Positions 1 through 13,600 of a DNA stretch of 64,000 bases are shown piece by piece (within the stretch, counting starts at the first letter, position 1; the number at the start of each line of letters is the position of its first letter). Below the pieces are notes generated by a model. It ran no database searches. It had not been told where the DNA came from and was given only the letters and a program-made list of their open reading frames with translations. Location of the stretch: contig VXAA01001412.1 of the NCBI GenBank assembly GCA_013399115.1, forward strand, positions 566,145-630,144, written 5' to 3'. This DNA comes from Anseranas semipalmata. Lineage: Eukaryota; Chordata; Aves; Anseriformes; Anseranatidae. Both the position numbers and the translations under genes were made by a program.

Positions 1-2782
1 TTTCTTTCTCTGGCCACTTTGCTTCCATCTTTTTGCTTCTCAAATATTAAAGGGCCAAAATAGTGCACCCTACAGTACTTTCATTATTCATGGAAAGTGT
101 CACATAGTTTAATTATAATGCAAATAGAAAATGGTTTATATCTAGAAAAGACAAGAAATTTAATTTAGCACCATATAGCAGAAATGAAAATTACTCTATC
201 TTCCATCTATGAAATTATACAGTCTTTGCAGTATGGCAAATTTTGTTCAGGCTGCTTAATACAGTTTAAAGTTCTATATTAAATACTAAGTGGTATCCAA
301 GCTGTCACATTTACAAAGTGTTGCTATGTGCGGGGGTGTAATTTAGTGTCTGCAGTCAGGAAATAAATTCATAGACTGTAGGTATTACTCCTGACTAGGC
401 CACTGACATAAGTGGCTGGAGGTGCTTCCCTCATTTCTCCAGGCTCATTTTTCTCTGTCTGTAAAACATATATCATGCAAGGTACCTATAATGGATTGGG
501 TATATGACTTAATTCAAGATGTTGATGCGACCAAGAAATTGGAATTTACTTCTGCAGAAAGTGTTAATGTGTCAAAAACAAAGTTTTGATATTAATTGTT
601 CTGTCCTGTGAACCTAAAAAAAATTTCAAAAATTTTTCACAAGTGGGTATATTAAAATTTCATTCTTAGTATTGCTGTTCTGTTTGTATATTGTATCTCA
701 TTTTTCCTGTTGGTTTTTCATGGCTTGCCAGTGTTAGTAGTGTATGTAGTAGTGTTAAGCCATTTAATTATAGTAGAAACTGGAGAAGCAATACCAAGTA
801 GCGACTGCTCAAATTCTCTTAAAAAATTGAAGGAATTAAAATACTGTATGTCAGCACTAGGACTGCATACTGTGTTATGAAGTAATATAAAACAAGCAAA
901 ACACAAGTTTCAAATTCTCATAAAATAAAACTCAAGTGACTTGTCAAAAGACAATGACAGAACATACAATTTATTGTATTATTGTAAGTTGATGTATGGG
1001 AAAACAGCATTTGACAATCAGTGCTACAGTATGTGGATCAGATGTTTTCTGAAACTCTACAGGTACATTTCCAATAAGTTATTGAAATAGACAACTGTTT
1101 TGGTATCCTCTTGCTAATGCATATCAGTAAATAGTCCCTAATAATCAATACAGTTATTGGTAAGTAATTATAAATTATAAATCAGTTAAGATCACAAGCT
1201 TTAGACATGAGCTATGCAGTAATAGAGGGGGAAAAAAAGGAAAAAGAAATAGTAACATTATGCTGCTCGAGAGCCAGAGTTTCATGGATCTGTCAAGTTA
1301 AAGGGGACTTTTAACATGAAAAGAAAAATATAGGGTGTTCTCGTGCCAAAAAAGAGTAGCATAAACAAATACTAAGGTGGTGGTGAATAATAAGGAAGAT
1401 AATTGATGTGAATCTGAGCAATCTAACTGGTTGATTGCACATGGAAGTGTTTTCAGTTTTCCTGGAAATGATAAAAACTGTTTCAACAAAGAAGGAGCAA
1501 CTGGCAGCGTGATCTGTGTTTCTCGGCATTTTCAGAGTTGAGTCCTCTGTAGAGCTAAAACAGTAATGCGCTGTACTCTCCCTCAGTTATAGTCATTGTA
1601 CTTGAACTATAAAGCAGTAGAAAAAATAGGAGAATTATTATAACATTGCATTTATTTTTATTTGCATTTTCAGGAGTGTTAATGTAGTGTTTGAAATTGA
1701 CTTTCTAATATTTTGCATATAAAAAAAAAAAGAGAAAGGATGCAAAGATATTTGACTGAATGCATTTGGTAATTGTCCTCTTGAGAGATGCAAGGATGAC
1801 TCTTGTTCAGGTGAATGTTTCCATTTCGCTTTGTGCATCCCACTGTGGTCGAATACATGTGCTGTCCCTGAGTGCTGACGGGAAGGCTAATTGCCTCCTG
1901 GAGCTGGGAAGGGCTGGGAAGAAGCACAGCGCTCCAGGAGGGACGTGCTCTCTTCCCTTACGGGTGCAGGAGCTGCACTACGTGCTAGGGGAATAGAGGC
2001 TCTGCCAAAAGGCAGGTCTCTGCTCTCGAATGACGCAAATGGGGATCCACATATTTCAATAAGCTTTTGTTAAATACATATTTTGGAAGGGGATCGGATA
2101 TGATTTGATGTTAACCTGTGGAGACTGTTTATCTAGGGCAGAAGGTAGTGCTGTGGAGTTGTTCCTATGGGCATATCTGGGAACAGGCTCCAGGCCAATT
2201 CTTTATACACTTCTTGTTTTCATTGACATTTGGCTCAGGATGTTCATGTCCTTTAACTCTGATTTCATCAAAGAAGGTACTTGAGTGGTAATCTTTAGAC
2301 ATGTCACCGTTCCCTTGTACGGCGTTCTCTGATGGAAGCACCAAATAACTGATCCACAGGAAATGTTTCTATTTCAAAAGGTTGCTTTAGTATTCATTTC
2401 CACCTTGCTTGATAACATGTCAGTAATAGTAATGTAATGATATGGGTTACTTTCAGTGATGTATCATAACATGAAATTACAGTTTGGGTAATCTATTTAT
2501 AAAATATTTTGGGTAGCTACTAATGACTAAAGTGATTTATACACACACCTCAAAGCATTTCTTATTAGTGTTGCAGTGAAGCAGTTTGACACTTCAGTTT
2601 CAGTAGAACACAGCCAGGAGATGCTTTGATCTGTGCCGAACTGCTCCTTTGCAACAAACAAGACACACTTTGATGTGATAAAAAAAGATGGAAGTTTCAT
2701 TCAGAATTGTTTTCCATGATGGCTTTTTTTAATTTTTAATTTATTTCTTATGGCATGAAATATTTGGAAGGTAGTGCTCCAC

Positions 2783-2899
2783 CTACAGTATAGCATCTCC
2801 TTCCTGAAAGCGCAGTCCGTGCAGCTCAAGCGTGGCGCCGTATATCCACCTCAGGACGGCAACTGCATTAGGGGACACAGCACCTTTGCAGCTGGTATG
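2783..2899 (-). other. Unidentified antisense exon-like ORF (possible terminal exon)
   Basis: On the minus strand a pyrimidine-rich acceptor-like sequence (CTGTGCTTTCACTTTAG) is followed by 38 open codons and a TAG stop. The reading begins HTSCKGAVSPNA and includes VLRWIYGATLELHGLRFQ. An AATAAA on the same strand (2745 down to 2740) lies 38 bases past the stop. The ORF sits in a GC-richer patch (about 2808-2870) inside AT-rich intron. I do not recognise the protein. It could be a terminal exon of an antisense transcript, a decayed gene fragment or chance. The short length keeps confidence low. Confidence 0.2.
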
Positions 2900-4051
2900 C
2901 TAAAGTGAAAGCACAGCAGATTTAAGATGTGAAGTTGAACTTTTTTGACCACGGTCTGGTCTAAGTCATTGACAGAGCCAGGGATGGAGTCTTGAAAAAT
3001 TCCCCTTTCAAAAATTACACTTCACGAATTAGACCTATTTTCTGCGGTCATGGCCACTTTCTCTTTGTCCTGGCCTGCATAAGTGTGTGCCGTGAATAGC
3101 TGTTGTAGAGTGCTCCAGAGCTGGCAGTGATTGGTAAAGGGAGTTCTTTGTATGCTGTCTACAATTTTTAATGGTTTTCAATGGAGTAAGTAAAACATTT
3201 TCCTTTTTTTTTTTTTTTAATTTTTGAATTGAGTCACAGCCTGAAAAATAAATACATACATATTCATTTCTCCCTAGGAAGCCCATTTCTTATCTCATTG
3301 TCTTTGGTATAGTTCTACCAAAAAAAAAAAAAAAGGCACTTTTGACTTACAGCAATATTAATGAAGGTAAAAATTTAAACTTTGATGAGAGAGGTTATAA
3401 AATATGAAAGCTATTAAAGCAGTTCAGAAGATTCTAGTCCCACCTCAGAAATGGATAAATTTATTTTAAAAGAGGACTGTGTTCTATGAGTGCTTAAGCA
3501 AAAAAAATCTCTGTTGCAGAGGTGTTATTAAAAGTAGAATTAAAACGAGGGGTGAATGATGACTGACATATACAAGCAGGCACAGAGCTTGTTCATGCAT
3601 TTGCCAGCAGAGCATGTATGGGTTGTTTAGCTTTGAAAGGGTAGGAATACTCTTCTGGAATTGAGCAACAACAACAAAACACCCGGGTTAGGACAAAGCC
3701 CCAAAGTACGTCCAACAAAAAGAAGGTGTTGTTGCATTGGTCAGTATGTCTGGAATCCTTCCTTGCACTAGGATTAGTAGCTTTTCTTTGTAATGTCACC
3801 TGAAAGTTTTATTCTGTGCCAGAAAAGAGAGGAAAAAAAAAATAAAAGGAAAGAAAAAGAAACCAGGAAAACAGGAAGGTATAAAATGGATAAAGAACAA
3901 TAAAAAGCAGGCAAGGTCTTATTGTAAAATAGCTGCGTTAAAGCATCGTTAGAAGCACTGTTTTCATATCTTTTAAACTGCTTCCTCCATCAAGTGTCTC
4001 CCACCAGACCGGTAAAGAGGCCAAAACAGCCCCAGTAGCTTACTTGCCTAC

Positions 4052-4179
4052 CTGCCAGCCAAACACCACCGCCTTGAAGATGATCTGTTCTGATTCATCT
4101 TCAGCTTGCCGAACAAATGACCTCACATTGGTCCTGTGGAGCCCTTCCTCATAGCTGATGCGGGCTGCTACAGTCACTG
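4052..4179 (-). other. Unidentified antisense exon-like ORF (possible internal exon)
   Basis: On the minus strand this 128-base block has a strong acceptor (CTCCTTTTGCCCTGGCAG), a branch-point-like CTGAC about 22 bases before it, and a good donor (CTGGCAG followed by GTAGGCAAG). Only one frame is open. It gives 42 codons with a protein-like composition, including AARISYEEGLHRTNVRSF and EQIIFKAVVFGWQ. If spliced it ends in phase 0, which is compatible with the frame of the exon-like ORF at 2783-2899. I do not recognise the family. It lies about 0.3 kb left of a CR1 fragment, so an older repeat or a decayed retrocopy is also possible. There is no initiating Met and no second supporting exon I can prove. 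Confidence 0.28.
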
Positions 4180-4439
4180 CTGCCAGGGCAAAAGGAGCAC
4201 GTCAGCTGACAATGTGATGGCTCAGGAGCGCACATCTAAACAGGAGGCCAGTGTCCACAGAGCAACAAGCAGAGGGGGAAAGTGAAGGAAGCATGACGCA
4301 GGTCTTTAAAATACCTGCAGTGGCCAGGGAGGAGACAGCTGCCTAGAGGAAAGTAATCAGAAGGAGACAGCCAGCACTGTGGGTGACTGTAGCAGACACA
4401 AAAGGAGGAGTTTCTCAGTCTGGGGTTGTATTAACAGAA

Positions 4440-4950
4440 GCACAAACAGGAGATTGAGGGCGGTGATCATCAGCCTCGTACTCAGTACTCCTGAGGCTAT
4501 ATCTGGAATACCGTGTCCTCTTTTGGGCCCCCCAAAAGAAGAAAAACATAGATAACCTGCAGCTGGAACAGCAGGGAGCCACCGAGATGATTGGTGCCAA
4601 AGCACTTGCCCTGTGCAGGGAGGCTGGGGAATGGGGCTTATTCAGCCCGGAGAAGAGACAGCTTCAGGGGGACCTAACAGCAGCCCCCCAGCACCTACAG
4701 GAAGTTACCGAGAAAATGGAGCCAAGCTTTTTACAGAGTTTCATGGAGGGGAGATGAAAGACGACAGACATACATTGGAGCAAGAGAGGTTCCAACTTTT
4801 TCCTCGTGAGGAAGAAGCAGTGACTCAGACTGCCCAGGGGGGCTGTGCAGTCTCCATCCGTGGAAGTTTTCAAGACCTGCCTGAATGCAGCCCTGAGCAG
4901 CCTGGGCTGCCCTCACCACGTGCCCTGCCAGGAGCAGCAGCTTGGGCCAG
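4440..4950 (+). mobile_element. CR1-type LINE fragment, 5' truncated and diverged
   Basis: The sequence follows the 3' part of avian CR1 reverse transcriptase and its downstream region. Recognisable pieces in order are CTATATCTGGAATACCGTGTCC, a CAGCCCGGAGAAGAGACAGC segment, GAGAGGTTCCAAC, GACTGCCCAGG and GGAAGTTTTCAAGACCTGCC. It lies in the same orientation as NELL1. The frame is broken by many changes and the typical 3' tail repeat is not evident, so this is an old inactive copy. Boundaries are approximate, within about 50 bases. Confidence 0.85.
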
Positions 4951-7596
4951 AGACCTCCTGAGGCCCCAGCAAGCCTGAACTAGTCTGAGATTCTGATGCA
5001 TAACTTAGATTTACAAATCCCTGCGGCATAGTTGTCACCGATTCCTTTTCATGTAGGTGAATACATTGCCAGGTGAAATAGAATTTGTCTTACCCTGTTC
5101 TAATGTAAGAGATTATGGCTGTCTGCCTTTGAGGTAGTCAGTTTTATAGTCAGTGGAGAGAAATAGGTATTTCTAAAACATCATGAGTTGTCTCCTAAGG
5201 TGGCATCTAATGTAGGTGTTAGATGAATTGCAGCGTAAAAGTGTTCAACTCTCCATTGATGATAAATGGGGATCAGATAGATACTTCTAAGACGGATACT
5301 ATTTTTTTCTATCCATCTAAAGCTAGGTGAGATGAATCTCACTCTATAATATTTTTGTTTGAAGGCGTTTTGATGGTTTTTTTTTTTGTGGGAATCAGGA
5401 TTGTTGTGGGAATATGGAATACAATCAGACCTCTACAGCTTGCTTCAATTGTAGAGGATGAGCAACAGATGATTGTCCCCTGTTCGAAACTCAGGTCTTT
5501 AGGAATCATTTCAAAAATGAGGAACTGATTTTCTTCTGCAGTAGATAGAGGACAACAAGGTAATGCCATTTTGCACTAGGGTTTGTTTGTTTGTTGTTGT
5601 TGTTTCTTTTTCAAAAGCGAAAAGGGCCGTGCTTACCATTTGGTGTCTGACTGCTGAGCCAATGGCAGTGTAATAAAATAGCTAACTCTCAGTTAAATGT
5701 TCAATTTTCTTTGGGAAGAAAATGTCATTAAAATGTACGTAGCAGTGAACTATATATGCAAGTGCTTCATTGTTAAGTCAAAATCGAAGTGACTAAAAAA
5801 GAAGAAAGAATTGTGAATTTGGCTAATTAGGCTCCTGTGAGCTCCTTCTGTAATTCTTGTGCAACACGGCAGACTTCAGTGCCACCGCGGCTGCCGGTGC
5901 CATCCTGCCCTTACTCTCAATACATCCCTCGCAGGCACTGCCTCCCTCCCCCGTGGTTGTTCTGCCCAACAAATGTTTTCAGTTTGGCACAGGTGAGGCT
6001 GCTAGTCTTTGTCAACTAGCAGTTGGTGGCCCTCAGCCCTTTTATTTCTGATTTCATAAGATAAATCTGAGCTACGCTAATGAAATACACGCAGTCTTTT
6101 ATGAGGTAAAGAATTGCACTTAAATGTGTTTGCTCAGTCATGCTGGTTCTTTCCCAGCTACACTTCAGAGAGGCAGAGCTGGCTGAAGTGGAAGAGGCCT
6201 GTAAATATTCTCTTATTATCCCAATTCCTTCTTGTCTGCTAGTAGCTTCTCTGTTTCACCTTTCTTCGTACTCTGTTTATCACCCCAACAGGATGATTCT
6301 GCAGGAGCTTCTTGTTAAAATATGGGTGTAAATATCCCTGGTTTAAACCAAATGAAGAGAACGTAACAGTAGTAACTTTTTTTATCAGCAGTTGAAGTGA
6401 GTTTATTAGATGGGATTATAATTTAGATATACGTTTGGATGTATTTCTGAAACAGCTGTATGCAGGCTATAATGCTTGAACTGAAATTATTTTGATGACT
6501 GAAAAACTGCGAGACCACAGACTGCATTTTCACTTAATGTAAACTGTGGTAATTTTACCAAGAAAATATCCCTAAGGAGCATAATAAATGGCCTCTATTA
6601 AAAAAAAAAAAAAATGTATTTTGAATTTATGTAAGAGAACGTAAGACTTCGATTTGAAAGCTGGCTAATTTTCGGGTAGTATGTTACTTAACTGAAGTGT
6701 AAGTAATGAAGACATCTTTTTAGTGCATTTAATAAATTAGAAGATAGCATGTAGGATTTCCGAGCTGGCATAGGTTAAGAACCAAATGTAATAGGAATCT
6801 CCCAATTTGCCTTTTCTGCACCAAGTTTCACAAGCACTATATGTGTGAAAACCTTGTTTTGGAAAGCCAGATATTATATATCCGTTTGTGGTTGTCCCAC
6901 GTGCCTTGACAATTACATGCAGCGTGCTTTACTTGTATTTAGTGCTCATTGATTTTAGAGATACCCTAAGTCACTGTCAGGCAGTGAGCACCTTTTCTAC
7001 CAACTCTCGAGCAATGCATGCCTTACAGACTGCGACGTATTAGGTGCTTTCATGTAGCCCTAAGAATAATGTTCACTACCCATTACCGTTTGTTGACTTA
7101 GGTTATGTTTCCCACTGTGAAAAAGCAGAGTATTTTACTACTGGTGCATGGCCAAGCCCTGCAACTCTTTTGTTGCTCAGATTCTCTGATGTTCATGGCT
7201 ACAGTTGTCCTTGTTCATGTCATGAGTCACAGTTGTTGTACTGTCCAGAGCAACTCACCTCAACTGTCTTTGATCTGGATCTAGTGTGCTTGACAGACAC
7301 CATAGTCTTCACAGAAGAAACATGTGGTCTTTATGTGAAAAGGAACATATCCAACGCAATTAGGAAAAAAAAAAACAAAACTAAACTAAAGGGGCAATGT
7401 ATGCATTCTCTTTTCAGTGACTTTTTTTCTTCAGAAGTAAAGTCTTCCTCCTAAATTCATGAATATGGACAGCTTATCTCAGAGGTCGTCACTTTTTTCT
7501 TTTTTTTTTTTAAATTCTTCATGTTCTAGTATCCTGTGTGCCATAAGTCAAATTCATTTCACTGATAATGAAACTCAGAAACAGAGACTCCTAGCA

Positions 7597-7626
7597 TATC
7601 TATATCTATCTATCTCTATATATGCA
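7597..7626. repeat. TATC-rich short tandem repeat
   Basis: An imperfect run of TATC/TATATC units within intronic DNA. It is short and interrupted, and no function is suggested. Confidence 0.6.
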
Positions 7627-10600
7627 TATTTAAAAACTCTTTATAGAATGATAATGTTCTATACAATTCATGTATCAATGTATTCATTAATGTCCATACT
7701 ATCTGAAGTATATACCGAAGAACTGCCTAAGGTTTCTGTAGTATCAAAAAATGTTGCTTACAAGGAGACAGAAATGCAGGAAAGAGATTTGTCAAGACCA
7801 AACAGCAGCAGTAGTTAGCACCACTGTTAAACCTCAGGTAGCTGTTTCTTCCAATCCTTGATTTACTCAGCTCACTTGATTCATTGAGCCTTTGGAACAC
7901 CCCAAAAACCCCAAACACTGATATTGAGATCATGTAGCCATTTGAGATTTTGCAAGGTTCAAAATGATTCTTCCGGTACAATAGAATCCAGTTTTAAGTG
8001 CCAGCTCTTGCAGATAAGTTTTTGTGGAACAGTTATGTAGGTTGGGACATTTTAAGAGAGCGGATTACATTGTGGTGTTTAAACAATAAAATCAACTATT
8101 GTGAGAAATTCCTAACTTTGGGAGTCCTGTTGAAAAGCAGTTACATTCAATTTACATATAATAAAACTGAGTCAATTCAGTGAAATTGGGGACACAAAAC
8201 TAATTTGGATTATTTATTTTTTTTAACAAATGGAGGGCTTATTCATGCATTAAGCAGTGGCAACTGTATCTTCATCCTGAAAAATCAAAACCCTTTTAGA
8301 TAATCACATAAACAAAATTTTGTTATATTTTTACTTTTATTTTTACTGCAAAGGATTGTATTATTACATAATGCTTAGGAAATGTTTTGAGATCACAGAA
8401 TGAAAGATGGTATAGAAGTGCAATGTATTTATTATTATTAACATTTGATGAGTCCCCTGGCTTTTCTTTCAGGATTTTCTGCTTATTTCAGTTACACATT
8501 TTTAATTGCTTAGAGAAATGATGTAGTCATATCTCAGTGTTGGTTTAATTGGAATTATTGATGTCTGAAGCAGCACCCAGTCTGGGAAAAGTGGGGACTG
8601 ATCAAAGTCTGCAACTAATGGTTTAGTGAAGTTATAAATTCAGTCTGTAATTAAAAAATGAAAGAGAGAGCATGTGCTTTCCAAGTGTACATTTTGTGCT
8701 AAGGAAACAGCCACTTCTTATTTGTTTGGAAATACTTATTGCAGTACTTAAAAAGAGGGGTAACAGTAATGACTGAAGTTTTTAATCCTGAACATTTTTT
8801 GAGTTTTTCACCTGGAAGATTTTGCTGGATGCAGCACTGAGCTTTCATGCCTGCTGGTATACTTCATTCTCTTCAGTTATGTTTAAAACTGCTTGTAAAA
8901 TGATCAATTCCTTTTAAGAAAGGTTGAATTTTTGATTTATTTTTTTTTTAATGGAAACCAAGAACTTTGAATTTTCCATGAGGGAACTTTTTTTGAGCTT
9001 GATTTAAAGTAGATATATGTGTTTACAATTTTAAAATGCTTTATATAGAACAAATAAGCTTAACATTAACCTGAATTCTGATTCAAGTGGATAAAAAAGA
9101 TAGAAGATTTTAAGCAGTCAGCATTGGCCGTTGAAAGTCCCAGTGTCAGTTCATTGACTACTGAGGATGCGCAGGACAGTTGTTGAATGTCTCTAGTCAG
9201 GTGGAACTAATCCTGGCCCTTATTCTGCATGTTTGATTGGGATGTTTGGACTGTTCGACTTGTTTAGCAAATTTTACTAGATTTCTTACAACATTTTGAC
9301 TCTGATTATTTAGTGCAATGAAGTATGATGCTGTCCAGGTTAATAAGGAAAGCACACTTCTTTCATTCTTCTCAATGTACTTACTGGATTGTACATGGGA
9401 AATCACAGCAGCAAACTTTTTATAATTCTGCACATGGCATGATGTAGCTAGGAACCTGGATAAATTTAACTGCGCTGGGGGGCACGGGTGGATGGACGCA
9501 TGGATGGTGATGGGACTGGAGAATATTCAAGCAGACCAAAGTAGAGAATGGCCTTTACTTGCATTATGAACAACAGGAGATAGGCTATGCGATGTAAGAA
9601 TTTTGCTTTCTCTTAATCCTTCTACTCTTTTGTTATTTGATATCTCAAAGGATCTTTTTGTGTAGCCTTCCTGTTATCAGAAATAAGTATGTATATATTC
9701 CAGAGTGGACAGGCATCTTCCATAGAATGAGAGCAGTTTGAACCCAGTGCGGTGTCTGCAAGACCCATCACAAATTTCATCCACCTTATGAAACTGTGTT
9801 CATACATTCTCCAAGAGTATGCATTTTTATCATCTGTTCTGTATTGAACAGCACTTTCTGAACCATTTTCTTCCCTAATTAAGGATGCAGAGAGCTTTGC
9901 ATTATTCCGTTTATGATCTCAAGAGCTCTTTTTACACTGTTTTTTGGGGGATTTGCTTCCTTGGGAGAGTTTATTACTGTATGAATGTTAAATGCTTTTC
10001 TGAAGCTGTTAATCATTTCACGATTTAAGAAAACTAATTGAGAATATTTGCCATTATTACCAAACTCTCAGGGGTGCTATAGGATGTGCACATAATCTGA
10101 ACCTGTGATTTAGCTTTGTTTCTTGTGCCCTTTGGCACAGTGGTTTACATGGGAATTTTAAAGAGAATAGCTGACGTTCCCCCACCCCTGCCACAGTGAA
10201 GAAAATGTGCTTTTTATCATTTTCTCATCAGGTGCTGCCTCCTGTTAGCAGTGAAATTGTTTTGACAAGAGTTATTCTGTCTGAACGATATTTGATTAGG
10301 GAAGGGCTCAAACTAATCAAAAGAATTTCCTAACATTGTGGACTGTTGGGCTGCAATATGATCTTCCCAATGAAGTGTAGGAGAACTTATCATGCGTGTC
10401 ATTTTAAAATTGTTTGAGGCAAATCACTGAAGAATGTACGGTAGGGAGCATTTCTTTTCTGCCACAGGATGTACTAGATGAAATAATAGGCTATTTCTAT
10501 GGCTCTTTGATGTTGAACTTTAGCATTTCAAGTGCTAGATAGAGTGATATATTGGTTATGTATTATACCTAAAGACTGTGCATGAAGTAGTCTGCTAGCA

Positions 10601-13600
10601 TTGGATAATAATGCTGAGGCTCATCAATGAAGCTTTTGTAGGTACAGCTAGCGTCATTTGAATGATTCTTTTTGTGCAATGCACTGGATTACAGACAATT
10701 GGTACGTCGGGTAGAGAATGCTGTTTGTCAGTGTCCTGTTCTATAAAAAGCTACATTCATCTTTTGTAACTGATGAGCCAGTCTGCAGCCTGTATCCAGT
10801 TTATTTTAGTGGTTTTATTTGGAGCAAGCATTGCTTCTCAGACCAACTATTTTGTTTTAACATATATCCCCATTAGGTAATTCTTCTCAAATTCTGTGAT
10901 CTTGGCAAGGAACGTGCAGCTCTTCAATTGCAGCATGCCAAAATCAATTGTCAAAAGAATTTTTATTCTGGTTGATGAATTAATCTTTTTATCAGATACC
11001 TAATGTATTTTTCCATGTGGATTTTATGAAAAGTAATTCTGCAATCTGTAATATATTTTTAGTACGGTCTTACCAGTTACTGTAAATTAAATGAATCTCA
11101 ATTTACAGCATTTATGCTTTGAACTAGCTTTAAGGAGCTTAGTGCATAAAAATACTGTGCTGTTAAAGGTAGGTTTGAATATATATATATTTTTAAATCT
11201 ACATAATCCTAACTTTGTAGAAGTATACCTCTGTGTGCTGAAGGCTTCGTTAATTGCAGGCTATTGACATGAAAGATCTCTCCTGTTGATCTTGTTCTCT
11301 CATTGTATTCTAGTATGCCTACCTAATATTCTGAATAGCTGCTCTGTATATAAATAACTGCAGATACAACTCCACTATCTCAATTTATGTGAATTAGCAG
11401 TCAGGGATAAAGGTACTGAACATTTCTTCAAAAACTAAGCCTAAATTAAAGTCATGAGAGGATTGAAGGTTGGCCTTGCCTCTACCTGGTTATTTGAGAA
11501 TATCTTCGTAGATGATAGAGAAATGGTAACCTAAAAGTCAGGACACTGGACTGGAATTGAAAGACTGAGGAGCTTCTCGCATGTTAGCTTTGGGCAGTTT
11601 GCTGCATCTCTCCTTGTCTTAGTCATCTCACCTGTAAATTGTGCAAATTCTCTCCTACTCCAGAAAATTGAATAAATGTCACTTGACTGACGGTCTGCAG
11701 ATGACTTTCTGTAGAAAACTGTTACTAGACTAGGTGTACATAGGTAACCTTAGGATGGAGATCATGAGTTGTTGGTACCTATTTCTACATAAATAGGTAG
11801 AAAAAGAATAAATTCAGAGTCCTGACAAAGTGCTCTGGTACGTGTAGGAAGAACGTGAAGTCAAGAGAGTATGAGAGGAGCATTCCCAAGGATCGTGGGA
11901 TATTTCCAGCAGGTACAAGTAGGCAATGAGCTAAGTTTTTGTCCTGAAGTTGAGAGTCATCAGTCCAGCAATGGTTGGAGTTGGTGAACTGGCTAGAACT
12001 AGGTGTTCACCTCTCCATGCAATCTAGCTACATCAAACGTGATGGAAGTTTCCTTTCAAGACATGTGAAGAGACCAAATATGATAAACTTTGGCCTAATA
12101 GCCCTTCTGTTTTCACGATCATGTAGTTTGAGAGACATGTTGGCCATAGGCCTCAATTCTGACAAAGAGTCTCTACCTCACTTTGAAACTTAACCTACTA
12201 ATTGCGAAGTTAGTCCGTTTGCTTCTGGCTTGTAGAGTGATAATTACAATCCTGTTTGCAACAGAAACTGAAAGGCAACACTAAATATGAAATAGTTCTT
12301 CAACCTGCCTTGTATATTCCTGCCATGCTTTTCACTGAGGAGTCTGGCTGAAGTTCTTTTTTCCCATGTCACCCCGCAATCTCTAAATATGGGAATCAAA
12401 AACGCTTGTTTCATCTCCAGTGTTGTGAATTGACATTTATTTGTATCATCCAGGACCATTAGGTTGCAGACTTCAAGTGTGCTGCATATTTAGCATACAA
12501 ATAGACAAAGAAGAGTGTGTGAGAGAGACATGCACTAAACTGATAAAGACATCAGCTTGGAGTGTGTATTAAAAATGAGTTCCTGTAAATTAGATGTTAT
12601 ATGTTAGAAGAATTAATCTTAAAAATTGTTGGTAACGCTAGCCTGTGTTATTATTCTGATACCAATTTAAATCCATTTTTTTCTTGTTAAACTCATCATT
12701 CTAAATTTGCACTTGTGTTTCAGATGATTAAAAATCTTGATAACACCAATCCAGAATTACACAATAACGCGCATTACAGCTGTTCTTTAATTATAATGAA
12801 TGGTGGGCACACCTTTAATCCCTGAAAGCCATCTAGTGCCATTAAACTGTTGTGTGAGTTTGATTATTCCTGAATTTGAGTCGTATTTACTATCTCAAGA
12901 AATTTGAAGCGTTATAGTTTACTGCTGCGTCCTCAAAATAGAAAAATGGACCAGAGCCTGTACCATTTACTCAGGCGAAACTATTCCTGCCTGCGAAGGA
13001 ACTGTAAAGGCCAATATAAATATAGCGCAATTAAAATCAGTCTGTGAAAACAGCCGTGACTGCTGAGGAGAGAGGAATATGTTATTCGGTGCTGGTTGTT
13101 TGTCCAAAATCTCCTAATGAGTTAAAATGAAAGTAATTAAAAAAGAGGCTAAATGTCAGGGAAGAATTTCCTGAGCAACTATTCCAAAGCCTGCTACTGG
13201 CTTTAGTCAGTGAGAAGTGGACTCTCTACTACCTGAACTATGAGACAAGAAATTGATTATTAAAAATGTCAATAGGCAGGGCTCAGATAGATGCGTTTCC
13301 TGTCCTTTCTGATTTTTAGCATCTCTGTGGTCTTAATAGCAACCTGGCCCCATGAGGTTGAGCAACAGCCATGAGTCATTATTCAGATATAACTAAATTA
13401 TACAGTTATCTGTGTTATTCCGAGTTACCATTTGTTTAACAACGGAATTGTCATACTGTTGCTGTGTCATTGGTATTCCAGGCATGCTGGGTTGTAAACC
13501 TGTGACAAGGTCAGTGTTGTAGCATTTTCTACTTTGCACTGGGAAAAACTAGCAAACTTTAAGGATGGCCATTGTCGATGTGTTACTGCTTTGTATGTTT

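Noticed and set aside
1845..2045. GC-rich patch near 1.85-2.05 kb as a further antisense exon
   Set aside because: Open frames on both strands but no convincing acceptor-donor pair and no recognisable reading.
4613..4978. 121-codon plus-strand ORF
   Set aside because: It lies on the CR1 fragment and is a chance open frame across diverged repeat sequence.
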